From: Desertibaculum subflavum
Lineage (GTDB): Bacteria > Pseudomonadota > Alphaproteobacteria > Ferrovibrionales > Ferrovibrionaceae
Length of the DNA: 64,000 bases
Direction: 5' to 3'
Assembly (NCBI GenBank): GCA_003576705.1
Contig: QOZS01000027.1
Location: 1 to 64,000 of the forward strand
The notes under the pieces were generated by a model. The model was not told the DNA's origin. It made no database searches and worked only from the letters and a program-made list of their open reading frames with translations. Made by a program: the position numbers and the translations under genes. Positions 10,738 to 19,547 of the stretch are shown piece by piece. Each line of letters starts with the position of its first letter. Position 1 is the first letter of the stretch.

Positions 10738-11610
10738 CTACACTTTCTTGCGGCCGAGCGCGCCGAACAGCCCTTGCGGCCGGACGGCCAGCATGAGCAG
10801 CAGCACGACATAGGCCGACACGTCCTTGAAGCCTTCCGGCAGCCAGGCGCCGGAATAGAGCTCGATCAGGCCGATGATGATGCCGCCGGTCAGGGCGCCC
10901 GGGATCGACCCGAATCCGCCGAGCACCGCGGCCGCGAAGGCTTTCAGGCCGATGAAGCCGATATTGATGTCGATCAGCGAGACGGGCGCCAGCAGGATGC
11001 CGGCCACCGCGGCGACGCCGGCCGAGATCGCCCAGATCAGCGAGAAGATCAGCTTGACCGGAATGCCCATGTAGTAGGCGGCGAGCTGGTTCTGCGAGGC
11101 CGCCTGCATGGCGACGCCGAGCCGCGTATGGGTGAAGAACGTGTAGAGCACGGCGCAGAGGATCATCGTGCCGACGATGATCGACACATATTCGTGACTG
11201 ATGGTCACGCCGCCAAGCGTGGTGACCTTGGCGGAGAACGGCGTGGGCAGCGTGTAGATCTCCGAGCCCCAGGTGACGCTGGCGAAGGTGCGGAACATGG
11301 CGCCGAGGCCGATGGTCAGCATGACCACGGCGAATTGCGGCTGGCCGATCACGCGCCGGAGAATGACGGCATCGAGCAAGGCGCCGAACACGGCCATCAC
11401 CAGCACAGCGATGACCAGGCCGACCCAGTAATCGAGCCCCCACAGCACCACCGCCATATAGGCGATGAAGGCGCCGAGCATGAGCAGGTCGCCCTGGGCG
11501 AAATTGACCAGCTCCGTCGCCTTGTAGATGAGCACGAAGCCCAGCGCGACAAGGCCGTAGATGCAGCCGACCGCCAGGCCGTTCAACGTCAGCTGAAGGA
11601 AGATCTCCAG
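10738..11610 (-). CDS. livH: branched-chain amino acid-type ABC transporter permease LivH
   Basis: An about 290-residue permease with the LivH hallmarks NGLAVGCIYGLVALGFVLIY (N-terminus), ELVNFAQGDLLMLGAF and the C-terminal AVLGGFGSIPGALTGG EAA-type loop. No ATG or GTG is available near the true N-terminus. The family normally starts with (M)E-x-F-L-Q-x-L-x-N-G-L; here that stretch is encoded as L-E-I-F-L-Q-L-T-L-N-G-L, so I propose a CTG start at 11610, preceded by GGGGA. The alternative is TTG at 11586, which removes eight residues and has no ribosome site at normal spacing. First gene of livHMGF; upstream 11611-11805 is shared with divergent pyrE. Confidence 0.88.
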   Translation of the reverse strand: MEIFLQLTLNGLAVGCIYGLVALGFVLIYKATELVNFAQGDLLMLGAFIAYMAVVLWGLDYWVGLVIAVLVMAVFGALLDAVILRRVIGQPQFAVVMLTIGLGAMFRTFASVTWGSEIYTLPTPFSAKVTTLGGVTISHEYVSIIVGTMILCAVLYTFFTHTRLGVAMQAASQNQLAAYYMGIPVKLIFSLIWAISAGVAAVAGILLAPVSLIDINIGFIGLKAFAAAVLGGFGSIPGALTGGIIIGLIELYSGAWLPEGFKDVSAYVVLLLMLAVRPQGLFGALGRKKV

Positions 11611-11805
11611 TTTCCGTCCCCAAGAATGCGCGACGGTCTGACGCCGTCGTCGTGAAAGCCATCCCCCATGTGATATGGGGCCAGCGCTTATAGCGAGGCG
11701 GCAGCGATGCCGTCAACGCGGCGCGCCGAGGCTTGACGGAGGGCCGGTCGATCTGACACCGGTTGGCCCAGGAACCCGCCAGAAACTCACCAGGAAGCCG
11801 AACCG

Positions 11806-12369
11806 ATGCCGACGACTGCCCGCGCCCGCCTGATCGACGTGATCCGCGCCCGTTCGCTCTCCCTCGGGCCGGCGGTGAAGCTGGCTTCCGGGGGCACGAC
11901 CACCTTCTACTTCGACATGAAGCGGACCATGTTCGACCCGGAAGGCATCGACCTGATCGGCGACCTGGTGCTGGATGCCGTCCTGGAGACCGGCGCCGAA
12001 TATGTCGGCGGGCTGGAAATGGGTGCCGTGCCGATCGCGGTGGCGGTCGGGATGAAGTCGCGGGCCCGCGGCACACGCCGGCTCGGCACCTTCTTCGTCC
12101 GCAAGGAGGTGAAGGAGCATGGCAGCCGCCGGCTGATCGAGGGCCTGATTGAAGGCGAGAGCCTGGCTGGGCGTCCGGTCGCGGTGCTGGAGGACGTCAC
12201 CACCACCGCGGGGTCGGCCATGAAGGCGATCGGCGCCTTGCGCGAGGCCGGCGCCCGCATTGTCGCCGTCATCACGGTGGTCGACCGCCTGGAAGGGGCG
12301 GAGGCCAATCTGGCGCGGGAAGGCCTGCGGCTGCTGCCAATCCTGACCGCGCGGGACTTCGGCATCTGA
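11806..12369 (+). CDS. pyrE: orotate phosphoribosyltransferase
   Basis: A 187-residue enzyme that makes orotidine 5'-phosphate from orotate and PRPP in pyrimidine synthesis. The PRPP motif VAVLEDVTTTAGSAM lies at about 126-140, and the catalytic loop reads FVRKEVKEHGSRRLI (about 97-111), with the RK..KxHG pattern of the PyrE2/UMP synthase branch. It is shorter than the 213-residue E. coli enzyme but normal for this branch. The ATG at 11806 is preceded by AGGAAG. It stands alone, divergent from livH, and is followed by 208 bp of AT-richer DNA before the pilin gene. Confidence 0.93.
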   Translation: MPTTARARLIDVIRARSLSLGPAVKLASGGTTTFYFDMKRTMFDPEGIDLIGDLVLDAVLETGAEYVGGLEMGAVPIAVAVGMKSRARGTRRLGTFFVRKEVKEHGSRRLIEGLIEGESLAGRPVAVLEDVTTTAGSAMKAIGALREAGARIVAVITVVDRLEGAEANLAREGLRLLPILTARDFGI

Positions 12370-12577
12370 AGCCGGGCGGCAGCGCCGGGCCGGCCGGCAA
12401 GCGGCTTGATTGGAATTGCTGATAGTTTTATGTAAGTTTGCCGCGATTATTACTTTGATTGACCGGATAAATACTATGTCCGGACGAATTTTCCATCTCG
12501 ATTTCATGATTCGTTAAGACGGCTGTCCCATAGTCGGACCTGCCGAGCAGATTTCGCTCTATCCAGGAGATCGTCAT
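12370..12577 (+). promoter_or_regulatory. AT-rich upstream region of flp pilin gene
   Basis: 208 bp between pyrE and flp. The segment 12411-12530 is clearly AT-richer than its surroundings, as expected for a strongly expressed pilin promoter and leader. TTGATTGACC near 12456 and several TAT-like hexamers are present, but no -35/-10 pair with standard spacing was convincing. Two similar words, ATGTCCGGAC (about 12476) and ATAGTCGGAC (about 12530), could be operator half-sites. The ribosome site AGGAG lies before the ATG at 12578. Confidence 0.4.
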
Positions 12578-12781
12578 ATGTTGCGCACGTTCAAGAATCT
12601 GATGCAGGACGAGTCCGGCGCCACCGCGATCGAGTACGGCCTGATCGCCGCGCTCGTGTCGGTCGCCGCGATCACGGCCCTGCAGGCCATGGGTAGCTCG
12701 CTCGATACCATTTTCGGCATCGTCAGCACCGAGCTGAACGATGCGGCTTCTGGTGTCCAGCAAACCGGCACCGGCGGCTAA
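12578..12781 (+). CDS. flp: Flp/Fap-type type IVb pilin
   Basis: A 67-residue major pilin of the Tad pilus. It has the short basic leader MLRTFKNLMQDESG followed by ATAIEYGLIAALVSVAAITA, the class IVb processing context with Glu+5 and Tyr+6 after the G/A cleavage, then a single hydrophobic helix. The tail after residue 50 is polar and ends in TGTGG. It would be cleaved by the prepilin peptidase CpaA encoded 295 bp downstream and assembled by CpaF/TadB/TadC. A strong terminator follows at once, so most transcripts should end here, giving high pilin relative to the assembly genes. Confidence 0.95.
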   Translation: MLRTFKNLMQDESGATAIEYGLIAALVSVAAITALQAMGSSLDTIFGIVSTELNDAASGVQQTGTGG

Positions 12782-12806
12782 TCAGCCTCCAGTTTCCGAC
12801 ACGGTG

Positions 12807-12840
12807 CGGGGCGGCCTGCTTGCAGGCCGCCCCGTTTCGT
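12807..12840 (+). terminator. intrinsic terminator after flp
   Basis: A 12-bp GC-rich perfect stem (CGGGGCGGCCTG / CAGGCCGCCCCG) with a CTTG loop, then TTTCGTTGT. It separates the abundant pilin transcript from cpaA-tadC. Confidence 0.88.
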
Positions 12841-13076
12841 TGTGGGGGGCACCGCGGGAAATCGCCCGGCCACGGCATCGGCCCCGCCATTCAGGCCGCA
12901 TGGCCGAGGCCAAACTGCCGATTTGGCAGGATCTATATTCAAATCACCTCGAAATTTATTCAAAGTCTACGTCCGAATACTAAAGCCTCTATTCACGCTT
13001 CTTTAAACGGCAGGGGCGCAGGCTGAGACCGACACGCAATCGCCCATTCAATCGCCGCTTTCGGGTCTCCGCGACC
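12841..13076 (+). promoter_or_regulatory. non-coding spacer between flp and cpaA
   Basis: About 236 bp with no credible gene. The central part (about 12925-13005) is AT-rich with repeated ATTCA words (TATTCAAAT, TTATTCAAAG, TATTCACG, and CATTCAAT further on). This is where a second promoter for the cpaA-tadC operon would be expected after the flp terminator. No consensus promoter was identified with confidence. Confidence 0.35.
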
Positions 13077-13571
13077 ATGTCCGTTTCGATCCACCAATTC
13101 GTCGTTCTCTGCTTCTTCATGGCCGTCGCCTGGGCCGCGGTCGGCGACCTGCGGGCATTCCGCATCCCGAACCGTCTGGTGCTGCTCGTCATCGGCTTCT
13201 ATCCCGCGCATCTCATCGCAAGCCCGCAGCCTGTCGACTGGCTGGCAGGCCTGATCTGCGGCGCGGTCGTCTTCTTCGCCGGCTTCTTCGCCTTCAGCCG
13301 CGGCATCATCGGCGGCGGCGACGTGAAGCTGCTGGCGGCCATAGCGCTCTGGGCGGGACCGCATTTGGTGTTCCCGGTGCTGCTGCTGACCATGATGAGC
13401 GGCGGCCTGCTCGCCCTGATCTTCCTCGCCCACGCCATGCTGCAGAGCCGCTCGCAGGTCGACGGCGCCGTGCTGGCCCGCCGGGGCCTGCTCGCCGCCC
13501 CCGTGCCCTACGGGATCGCCATCGCCATCGGCGCCGCCTATCTGACCGGCCGCCTGCTCCTGAACATCTGA
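13077..13571 (+). CDS. cpaA: prepilin peptidase CpaA/TadV
   Basis: A 164-residue inner-membrane aspartic peptidase (peptidase A24 family) that cleaves the Flp and TadE-type leaders. The two catalytic Asp lie in AVGDLRAFRIPNR (about residue 24) and IGGGDVKLLAA (about 82), each at the cytoplasmic end of a membrane helix; about five to six helices are visible. It lacks the N-methylase domain, as expected for the short CpaA/TadV type. First gene of the run cpaA-cpaB-cpaC-cpaD-cpaE-cpaF-tadB-tadC, with 10 bp to cpaB. Confidence 0.93.
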   Translation: MSVSIHQFVVLCFFMAVAWAAVGDLRAFRIPNRLVLLVIGFYPAHLIASPQPVDWLAGLICGAVVFFAGFFAFSRGIIGGGDVKLLAAIALWAGPHLVFPVLLLTMMSGGLLALIFLAHAMLQSRSQVDGAVLARRGLLAAPVPYGIAIAIGAAYLTGRLLLNI

Positions 13572-13581
13572 GGCTGCCCCC

Positions 13582-14571
13582 ATGAACATCCGCGCCCTGC
13601 TGTTCGGTCTGATTGCGCTGATCGCCGCCGGCGCCACCTTCTTCGGTGCCAAGAACTGGCTGGAGGCGCAGCGCCGCTCCATGGTCCAGGTCCAGGCGCC
13701 GAAGCCGGCCGCGCCGAAGCCGTCGACCGTGGTGCTGGTGGCGAAGCAGAACCTGCCGCAAGGCACGCTGCTGCAGCCGACGCATCTGCGCTGGCAGGCC
13801 TGGCCCGATGACACCGTCTCCGACGCCTATGTCCTGCAGGGCAAGAAGAAGCTCGAGGATTTCGTCGGCGCCGTCGTGCGCCAGGGCATTGCCGGCGGCG
13901 AGCCGATCACCGGCGCGCGCGTGGTGTTCCCCGGCGAGCGCGGCTTCCTCGCCGCCGTGCTGGAGCCCGGCATGCGCGCGGTCACCGTGCCGATCAATGC
14001 GACATCCGGCATCGCCGGCTTCGTCTTCCCCGGCGACCGTGTCGACCTGATCCTGACCCACAACTACGACAAGGCGTCCAAGACGGCGCGCAAGGGCGCG
14101 GAGACCGTGCTTGCCGACGTTCGCGTCCTGGCAATCGACCAGCGCAGCGACGACCAGGCCAACAAGCCGGATCCCGGCCGCACCGCCACTCTGGAAGTCA
14201 CGCCGAAGCAGTCCGAGATCATCCCCCTGATTACCGAGCTCGGCCGGCTGTCGCTGGCGCTGCGCAGCCTCGAGCCGGCGGCCGAGCTGGTGCAGGCCGG
14301 CGCCGACGGCGACGACCCGACCAAACGGAAGCCGGGATTGCGCGGCACCACCTTCACCCTCGACACCGAGGTGAGCCGGCTGCTGAAGACCACGCCGAAG
14401 GGCGAGCCGGAATTCGTGGTCAGCGTCGTGCAGGGCGGCAAGTCGAAGGACGTTCCGTTCGTACGCAAAGGCGGGCGCTGGCAGACGCAGCAGATCACCG
14501 CGGACGATGGCGCCCAGGCATCCGGCGGCGGCGAGGCCGAGGCCCCGGTCGAAAGCAGGAACGACAACTGA
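13582..14571 (+). CDS. cpaB: Tad pilus assembly protein CpaB/RcpC
   Basis: A 329-residue envelope protein with an N-terminal membrane anchor (about 4-24) and a SAF-like domain (VLVAKQNLPQGTLLQPTHL, about 51-70), then the CpaB/RcpC core (AVTVPINATSGIAGFVFPGDRVDLILTH, about 134). The C-terminal 80 residues are polar and end in a Gly/Glu-rich tail. It is thought to work with the CpaC secretin at the outer membrane. Its stop overlaps the cpaC ATG by one base (TGATG), so translation is probably coupled. Confidence 0.92.
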   Translation: MNIRALLFGLIALIAAGATFFGAKNWLEAQRRSMVQVQAPKPAAPKPSTVVLVAKQNLPQGTLLQPTHLRWQAWPDDTVSDAYVLQGKKKLEDFVGAVVRQGIAGGEPITGARVVFPGERGFLAAVLEPGMRAVTVPINATSGIAGFVFPGDRVDLILTHNYDKASKTARKGAETVLADVRVLAIDQRSDDQANKPDPGRTATLEVTPKQSEIIPLITELGRLSLALRSLEPAAELVQAGADGDDPTKRKPGLRGTTFTLDTEVSRLLKTTPKGEPEFVVSVVQGGKSKDVPFVRKGGRWQTQQITADDGAQASGGGEAEAPVESRNDN

Positions 14572-16013
14572 TGAAGACCCCCCTCCTCCGCCTGCTCGGC
14601 GGAATCACCGCCGGCCTCGTGCTCGCGCATGCCGCCGCCGCCCAGACCGTCGTCCGCCCCGAGCAGGCCGCTCCGGCGCAGCCGATCGAGGTGGTGGCCT
14701 CCGGCGGCAACAAGCTCGCCATCGAGGTGAGCCGCGGGCAGCTGATCAAGCTCAATCGTCCGGCGGCGGCGGTTTTCGTCGCCGATCCCGCCGTGGCCGA
14801 GGTGAGCGTGAAGTCGCCGACCCTGGTCTACGTGTTCGGCAAGAAGGCGGGCGATACCACCCTCTACGCGGTGGACGAGCGCGAGCGCGTGCTGCTCGAC
14901 CTCCGCCTGCTGGTGACGCACGACCTGACCCGCCTCAACGAGCAGCTGCGCCAGACCGTTCCGGATGCGGAAGTGAGCGCGACGTCGGTGCAGGGCGGCA
15001 TCGTCCTGCAGGGGCTGGTCCCGAATGCCGGCCAGGCCGAAGACGTGCAGCGGATCGCGCAACGCTTCCTGGCCAAGGATGAGCAGATCATCAACCGAAT
15101 CACGCTGACCGATTCGAATCAGATCAACCTTCGGGTCCGCATCGTCGAGGTCAGCCGGGATCTGGTGAAGCGCATCGGGTTCAACATCGATGCGCTGACC
15201 AGCGGTAAATTCGCCTTCGGCATCGCCACCGGCGCCGCCACCACCGTCGGCGCCTTCCCCGGCTCCGCCATCGCGACGCGCACTGCCGGCGTCAACAATA
15301 TCGTCGGCACCGGCCGCGTGCTCGGCGTGGACCTCAATACCGTCATCGATGCGATGGAGACCGAGGGCCTGGCCACCATCCTGGCCGAGCCCAACCTGAC
15401 GGCCGTATCCGGCGAGACGGCGAGCTTCCTCGCCGGCGGCGAGTTCCCGATTCCCGTGCCGCAGGACAACACCACCATCACGATCCAGTTCAAGAAGTTC
15501 GGCGTCTCGCTCAACTTCATCCCCACCATCCTGTCCGGCGGGCGGATCGCGCTGAAGGTGGCGCCGGAGGTGAGCCAGCTTTCCGAGAGCGGCGCCATCG
15601 TGCTCGACGGATTCAGCATTCCCTCGCTCACCACCCGCCGCGCCGAGACCTCGGTGGAGCTGGCGAGCGGCCAGAGCCTGGCAATCGCCGGCCTGATCCA
15701 GAACAACATGCGGACCGATGCGCAGAAGGTGCCGGGCCTCGGCGACATTCCGATCCTCGGCGCGCTGTTCCGTTCGAACGGCTTCCGCCGCAACGAGACC
15801 GAGCTCGTCATCATCGTCACGCCCTACCTGGTGCGGCCGGTGATGCCGACCGCGAAGCTTTCCACGCCGGTGGACGGCCTGATCCCGGCCAACGACGTCG
15901 ACCGCGCCGTCCGCGGCAAAGTCTATCGCGAGCAGATCGGCCCCGGGCCGTCGCGCGCCGCCGGACCGACCGCGAACGGCCTGATCGGCCCCGCCGGCTT
16001 CGTCCTCGACTAG
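14571..16013 (+). CDS. cpaC: Tad pilus secretin CpaC/RcpA
   Basis: A 480-residue outer-membrane secretin forming the pilus exit channel. Signal peptide about 1-24 (ending AHAAAAQ), N-terminal pilus/secretin domain (SRGQLIKLNRPAAAVFVADP, about 52-72), BON-like domain (about 115-170), then the secretin core (about 190-425) with VPGLGDIPILGALFRS, the classical secretin signature, at about 388-403. Length and domain order match alphaproteobacterial CpaC. The tail after residue 430 is loosely conserved. Confidence 0.95.
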   Translation: MKTPLLRLLGGITAGLVLAHAAAAQTVVRPEQAAPAQPIEVVASGGNKLAIEVSRGQLIKLNRPAAAVFVADPAVAEVSVKSPTLVYVFGKKAGDTTLYAVDERERVLLDLRLLVTHDLTRLNEQLRQTVPDAEVSATSVQGGIVLQGLVPNAGQAEDVQRIAQRFLAKDEQIINRITLTDSNQINLRVRIVEVSRDLVKRIGFNIDALTSGKFAFGIATGAATTVGAFPGSAIATRTAGVNNIVGTGRVLGVDLNTVIDAMETEGLATILAEPNLTAVSGETASFLAGGEFPIPVPQDNTTITIQFKKFGVSLNFIPTILSGGRIALKVAPEVSQLSESGAIVLDGFSIPSLTTRRAETSVELASGQSLAIAGLIQNNMRTDAQKVPGLGDIPILGALFRSNGFRRNETELVIIVTPYLVRPVMPTAKLSTPVDGLIPANDVDRAVRGKVYREQIGPGPSRAAGPTANGLIGPAGFVLD

Positions 16014-16022
16014 GAGCCCCAC

Positions 16023-16673
16023 ATGACGCGCGGCAAGATCTTCTTCGCCATCCTGTTGCTGTCGCTCGGCGCCTGCGCGCGCGAGGAAGCGGCCTGGACC
16101 GCGGTCGAGGCCCCGAATCGCCTGCAGGTGGACTGGCGCTCCGAGGCCTTCGTCGCATCCTTCCCGGCCGGCGCCGCCGAGCTTGCACCCGACGAGCGCG
16201 CCAAGCTCGCCCGCTTCCTGGTGGCGGGCCTGCGCACGGGCGACGAGCGGATAACCCTGAGCCCGCCGCCCGATGCGGACCGGGCGCTGACCGATCGCCG
16301 CGTCAATCATCTGCGCCAGATCGTCGCCGGCGCGGCGCCGCGGCGCCCCATCACCGTCGCGCCGATCGCCGATGGCCGCCTGGCCGCCGGCAGCGCCATG
16401 GTGGTGATCGGCCGCTACATCGTGTCGACGCCGTCCTGCCCCAACTGGCGCAAGCCCTCGGGCACCGATTCGGCGAACCAGCCCTCCTCCAATATCGGCT
16501 GCGCCAACGAGACCAATCTCGGCCTGATGGTGGCCGATCCGGCCGACCTGGTCGTCGGCCGCGAGCTCGACAACGCCGAGGCCGAGGCGATGAACCACGG
16601 CATCCGCCGCTACCGCGAGAACAAGGTTCCGGCGCTGCCGAAGGACAATTCGACCCTGACCACGGGTAAGTGA
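16023..16673 (+). CDS. cpaD: Tad pilus assembly lipoprotein CpaD
   Basis: A 216-residue envelope protein with a lipobox (LLSLGAC, Cys about residue 18). The C-terminal half carries the CpaD signature: CPNW (about 140) and NIGCANETNLGLMVADPADLVVGR (split by a conserved Cys at about 162). It lies between the secretin and the CpaE ATPase, as in Caulobacter. The cpaE GTG overlaps its stop by four bases. The ATG at 16023 is nine bases after the cpaC stop. Confidence 0.92.
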   Translation: MTRGKIFFAILLLSLGACAREEAAWTAVEAPNRLQVDWRSEAFVASFPAGAAELAPDERAKLARFLVAGLRTGDERITLSPPPDADRALTDRRVNHLRQIVAGAAPRRPITVAPIADGRLAAGSAMVVIGRYIVSTPSCPNWRKPSGTDSANQPSSNIGCANETNLGLMVADPADLVVGRELDNAEAEAMNHGIRRYRENKVPALPKDNSTLTTGK

Positions 16674-17893
16674 GTATCGGCATGCGCCTTCTGCACAAGC
16701 TTCTCGACGGCGGCGAATCGACGCCTCTCGCGGCCTTCGTCGGCGATGACGTGACGCGCCAGACGCTGGCCGACGCGGCTTCCGACAAGAGTGGCGCGAT
16801 GGTGCGCCCCGGCGGGCCCCGCGAGGCCATGGATTGGCTGGCGCGCGGCATTATTCCCAAGCTGCTCGTGGTCGACCTGTCGGGCCGCGACGATCCCCTC
16901 GCCGAGGCGGCGGCGCTGAAGGATGCCGCGGGAGACGGCAGTCGTCTGATCGCGCTCGGCCAGGCGAATGACGTCGCCCTCTACCGCGGGCTCATCCGGC
17001 TCGGCTTCGTCGACTATCTGGTGAAGCCGGTGTCCTCCGATACGCTCAAGGCGGCCTTCGCCGCGGCGGGCGAGGGAGCGGCGCGCGCCTCGGCGGGACC
17101 CACGCTGCCGGAAGGCGGCCGCATCGTCCTGGTGATCGGTGCCCGCGGCGGTGCCGGCGCCAGCATGGTGGCGACCAACGCCGCCTGGATCATGGCCGAG
17201 GAGCTCGATCGCCGCTCCGCTCTGCTCGATCTGGATCTGCAATTCGGCACTTCGTCGCTGGCGCTCAACCTGGCGCCGAGCCGCGGCCTGGCCGAGGCGC
17301 TGCACAACCCGGATCGCATCGATCAGCTGTTCGTCGCCTCCGCCATGATGCAGGAGGGGCGGAACCTGTCGATCCTGTCGGCCGAGGAAGCGCTCGACCG
17401 TGCCGCGGACTGGAACCCGGCCGCCGTCGAGGCGCTCGTCGGCGAGCTCCGGCGCAGCTACGAGTGGATCTGGATCGATCTGCCCCGCAACCTGGCGCCC
17501 AGCCACGGCCAGCTGGTCGCGCAAGCCAGCCACATCCTGCTGGTCACCGAGCTCAACCTGCCCGCCATGCGCGACACGCTGCGGCTGCTCACCTTCTTTC
17601 ATGACGCAGCGCCGGCGACCAAGGTCCTTCTGATCGCCAACCGGGCCGACAGCAAGTCGCAAGCCGGCGTGAGCCGTCAGGAGTTCGAAAAGGCGATCGA
17701 TGCCAAGATCGATGTCCTGTTGCCCGACGAGCCGCAGCTGATGGCCAAGGCGGCCACCGTCGGGCGCGCCCTGCCCGAGGTCGCGAAGAAGAGCCGGCTG
17801 GTCGAGCAGCTCCGCGCCATCGATCGCGCCGTCGTGGGCGCGCCGACCGCGAAGGGCGGCGCGTCGATGTGGCGGCTGCTGAAGAAGAAGTAG
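16670..17893 (+). CDS. cpaE: Tad pilus localisation ATPase CpaE/TadZ
   Basis: A 407-residue protein with a receiver-like N-terminal domain (about 20-135; VVDLSG and the Lys in YLVKPV are kept) and a MinD/ParA-type ATPase domain (about 145-390). The deviant Walker A reads GARGGAGASMVATN, followed by LLDLDLQFG and WIWIDLPRN. CpaE/TadZ proteins place the pilus machine at the pole. GTG at 16670 overlaps the cpaD stop (GTGA); an in-frame ATG at 16682 is an alternative that removes four residues. Confidence 0.92.
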   Translation: MSIGMRLLHKLLDGGESTPLAAFVGDDVTRQTLADAASDKSGAMVRPGGPREAMDWLARGIIPKLLVVDLSGRDDPLAEAAALKDAAGDGSRLIALGQANDVALYRGLIRLGFVDYLVKPVSSDTLKAAFAAAGEGAARASAGPTLPEGGRIVLVIGARGGAGASMVATNAAWIMAEELDRRSALLDLDLQFGTSSLALNLAPSRGLAEALHNPDRIDQLFVASAMMQEGRNLSILSAEEALDRAADWNPAAVEALVGELRRSYEWIWIDLPRNLAPSHGQLVAQASHILLVTELNLPAMRDTLRLLTFFHDAAPATKVLLIANRADSKSQAGVSRQEFEKAIDAKIDVLLPDEPQLMAKAATVGRALPEVAKKSRLVEQLRAIDRAVVGAPTAKGGASMWRLLKKK

Positions 17894-17900
17894 CGACGCC

Positions 17901-19547
17901 ATGCCCCCGTCCGACGGACCGCCCCAGAGCCGCGTAGCTTCCGTTGCGCAGATCGCCCGGTTCCGCCGCGGCGAGAACGGCCAGGTTGCGACCAAGCCCG
18001 ATCTCGCCGTGATCGCGGAGAAGGTGTCCGAGGTGGCGCGGTCGCGCCTGCCGGCGGAGGAACTGGCGCGCACCCCGCGCGGCGAGATCGCCAAGCGGGT
18101 CGCGGAGATCACCATCGAAGTGCTGGGCGCCGACCGCTCGTCGCTTGACCTGCTCGATCAGCGCGACCTGGTGACGCGCGTCCTCAACATGCTGCTGCCG
18201 CGCCCCGGCGCGCCCGGCGGCAGCGGGCAGATGATGCCGGGCGCGGAAGGGACCGCGGAGGGGGCGTCGGCACCGCCCGGCGAGCAGACGGCCTCCGTCG
18301 TCGAGGACGCGCGCGACCGCATCCTGCCCCTGCTGGTGCAACGCATCGACGTGCAGGCCGCCGCCAAGATGTCGCGCAGCGACCTGGCCCAACAGATCGG
18401 CGAAGGCGTGCGCGAGCTGCTCGGCGAGCAGAAGCTGCAGATGAACCTGAGCGAGCAGCGCTCGCTGATGACGGTCCTGGTCGACGAGATGCTGGGGCTT
18501 GGGCCGCTCGAACCGCTGCTCGCCGACGAGACCATCAACGACATCATGGTCAACGGGCCGAAACAGGTCTATGTCGAGCGGCGCGGCAAGCTCGAGCTGA
18601 CCGGCGTCCGCTTCCGCGACAATTCGCACGTGATGAACATCGCGCAGCGTATCGTCAGCCGGATCGGCCGCCGCGTCGACGAGACCTCGCCGCTCTGCGA
18701 CGCGCGCCTCGCCGACGGCAGCCGCGTCAACATCATCATCCCGCCGCTGGCCATCGATGGCCCGACGATCTCGATCCGCAAGTTCTCCAAGAAGCGGATC
18801 ACGCTGGATGTCATGGTCCGCCAGCAGAACATCTCCGAGGCGATGGCGACGGTGATGCGCATCGGCGCCCGGTCGCGCCTCAACATCCTGATCTCGGGCG
18901 GCACGGGCTCGGGCAAGACGACGCTTTTGAACGCGCTGTCGCAGATGATCGACCCGACCGAGCGCGTGGTCACCATCGAGGACGCGGCCGAGCTGCAGCT
19001 GCAGCAGCCGCATGTCGTTCGTCTCGAGACCCGCCCTTCCAACCTGGAAGGCACCGGCGAGATCAATCAGCGCGATCTGGTGAAGAACGCCCTGCGCATG
19101 CGGCCCGACCGCATCATTCTCGGCGAAATTCGCGCCGGCGAGGCGCTGGACATGCTGCAGGCGATGAACACCGGCCACGAAGGATCGATGGGCACGATCC
19201 ACGCCAACCGGCCGCGCGAGGCGCTGACGCGCCTGGAGAATATGGTGGGCATGTCCGGCATCGGTCTGCCGGCCAAGGCGGTGCGCACCCAGATCGCCGC
19301 CGCGATCGACATGATCGTGCAGATCAGCCGCATGCGCGACGGCATCCGGCGCATCACCTCGATCACCGAGGTGGTGGGCATGGAGGGCGACATCATCACC
19401 ACGCAGGAGCTGTTCTCCTTCGTCTACGAAGGCGAAGGCGCGGATGGGCGGCTGCGCGGCACCTTCAAGTCCGCCGGCCTGCGTCCGCAATTCACCGAGA
19501 AGGCGCAGTATTTCGGCCTCGATCGCGTGCTGCTGGAGGCCTTGTGA
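17901..19547 (+). CDS. cpaF: Tad pilus assembly ATPase CpaF/TadA with duplicated N-terminal helical domain
   Basis: A 548-residue secretion ATPase that powers Flp assembly and possibly retraction. Walker A is SGGTGSGKTTLLN (about 334), the Asp box VVTIEDAAELQL, Walker B RMRPDRIILGEIRAGEA and the His box TGHEGSMGTIHAN. It is about 60-100 residues longer than common CpaF. The extra length comes from what looks like two copies of the N-terminal helical subdomain: residues about 40-100 (ending LLDQRDLVTRVLNMLLP) and about 138-199 (ending NLSEQRSLMTVLVDEMLG), joined by a Gly/Ala/Pro linker. The second copy is in the usual position before the ATPase core. Confidence 0.95.
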   Translation: MPPSDGPPQSRVASVAQIARFRRGENGQVATKPDLAVIAEKVSEVARSRLPAEELARTPRGEIAKRVAEITIEVLGADRSSLDLLDQRDLVTRVLNMLLPRPGAPGGSGQMMPGAEGTAEGASAPPGEQTASVVEDARDRILPLLVQRIDVQAAAKMSRSDLAQQIGEGVRELLGEQKLQMNLSEQRSLMTVLVDEMLGLGPLEPLLADETINDIMVNGPKQVYVERRGKLELTGVRFRDNSHVMNIAQRIVSRIGRRVDETSPLCDARLADGSRVNIIIPPLAIDGPTISIRKFSKKRITLDVMVRQQNISEAMATVMRIGARSRLNILISGGTGSGKTTLLNALSQMIDPTERVVTIEDAAELQLQQPHVVRLETRPSNLEGTGEINQRDLVKNALRMRPDRIILGEIRAGEALDMLQAMNTGHEGSMGTIHANRPREALTRLENMVGMSGIGLPAKAVRTQIAAAIDMIVQISRMRDGIRRITSITEVVGMEGDIITTQELFSFVYEGEGADGRLRGTFKSAGLRPQFTEKAQYFGLDRVLLEAL

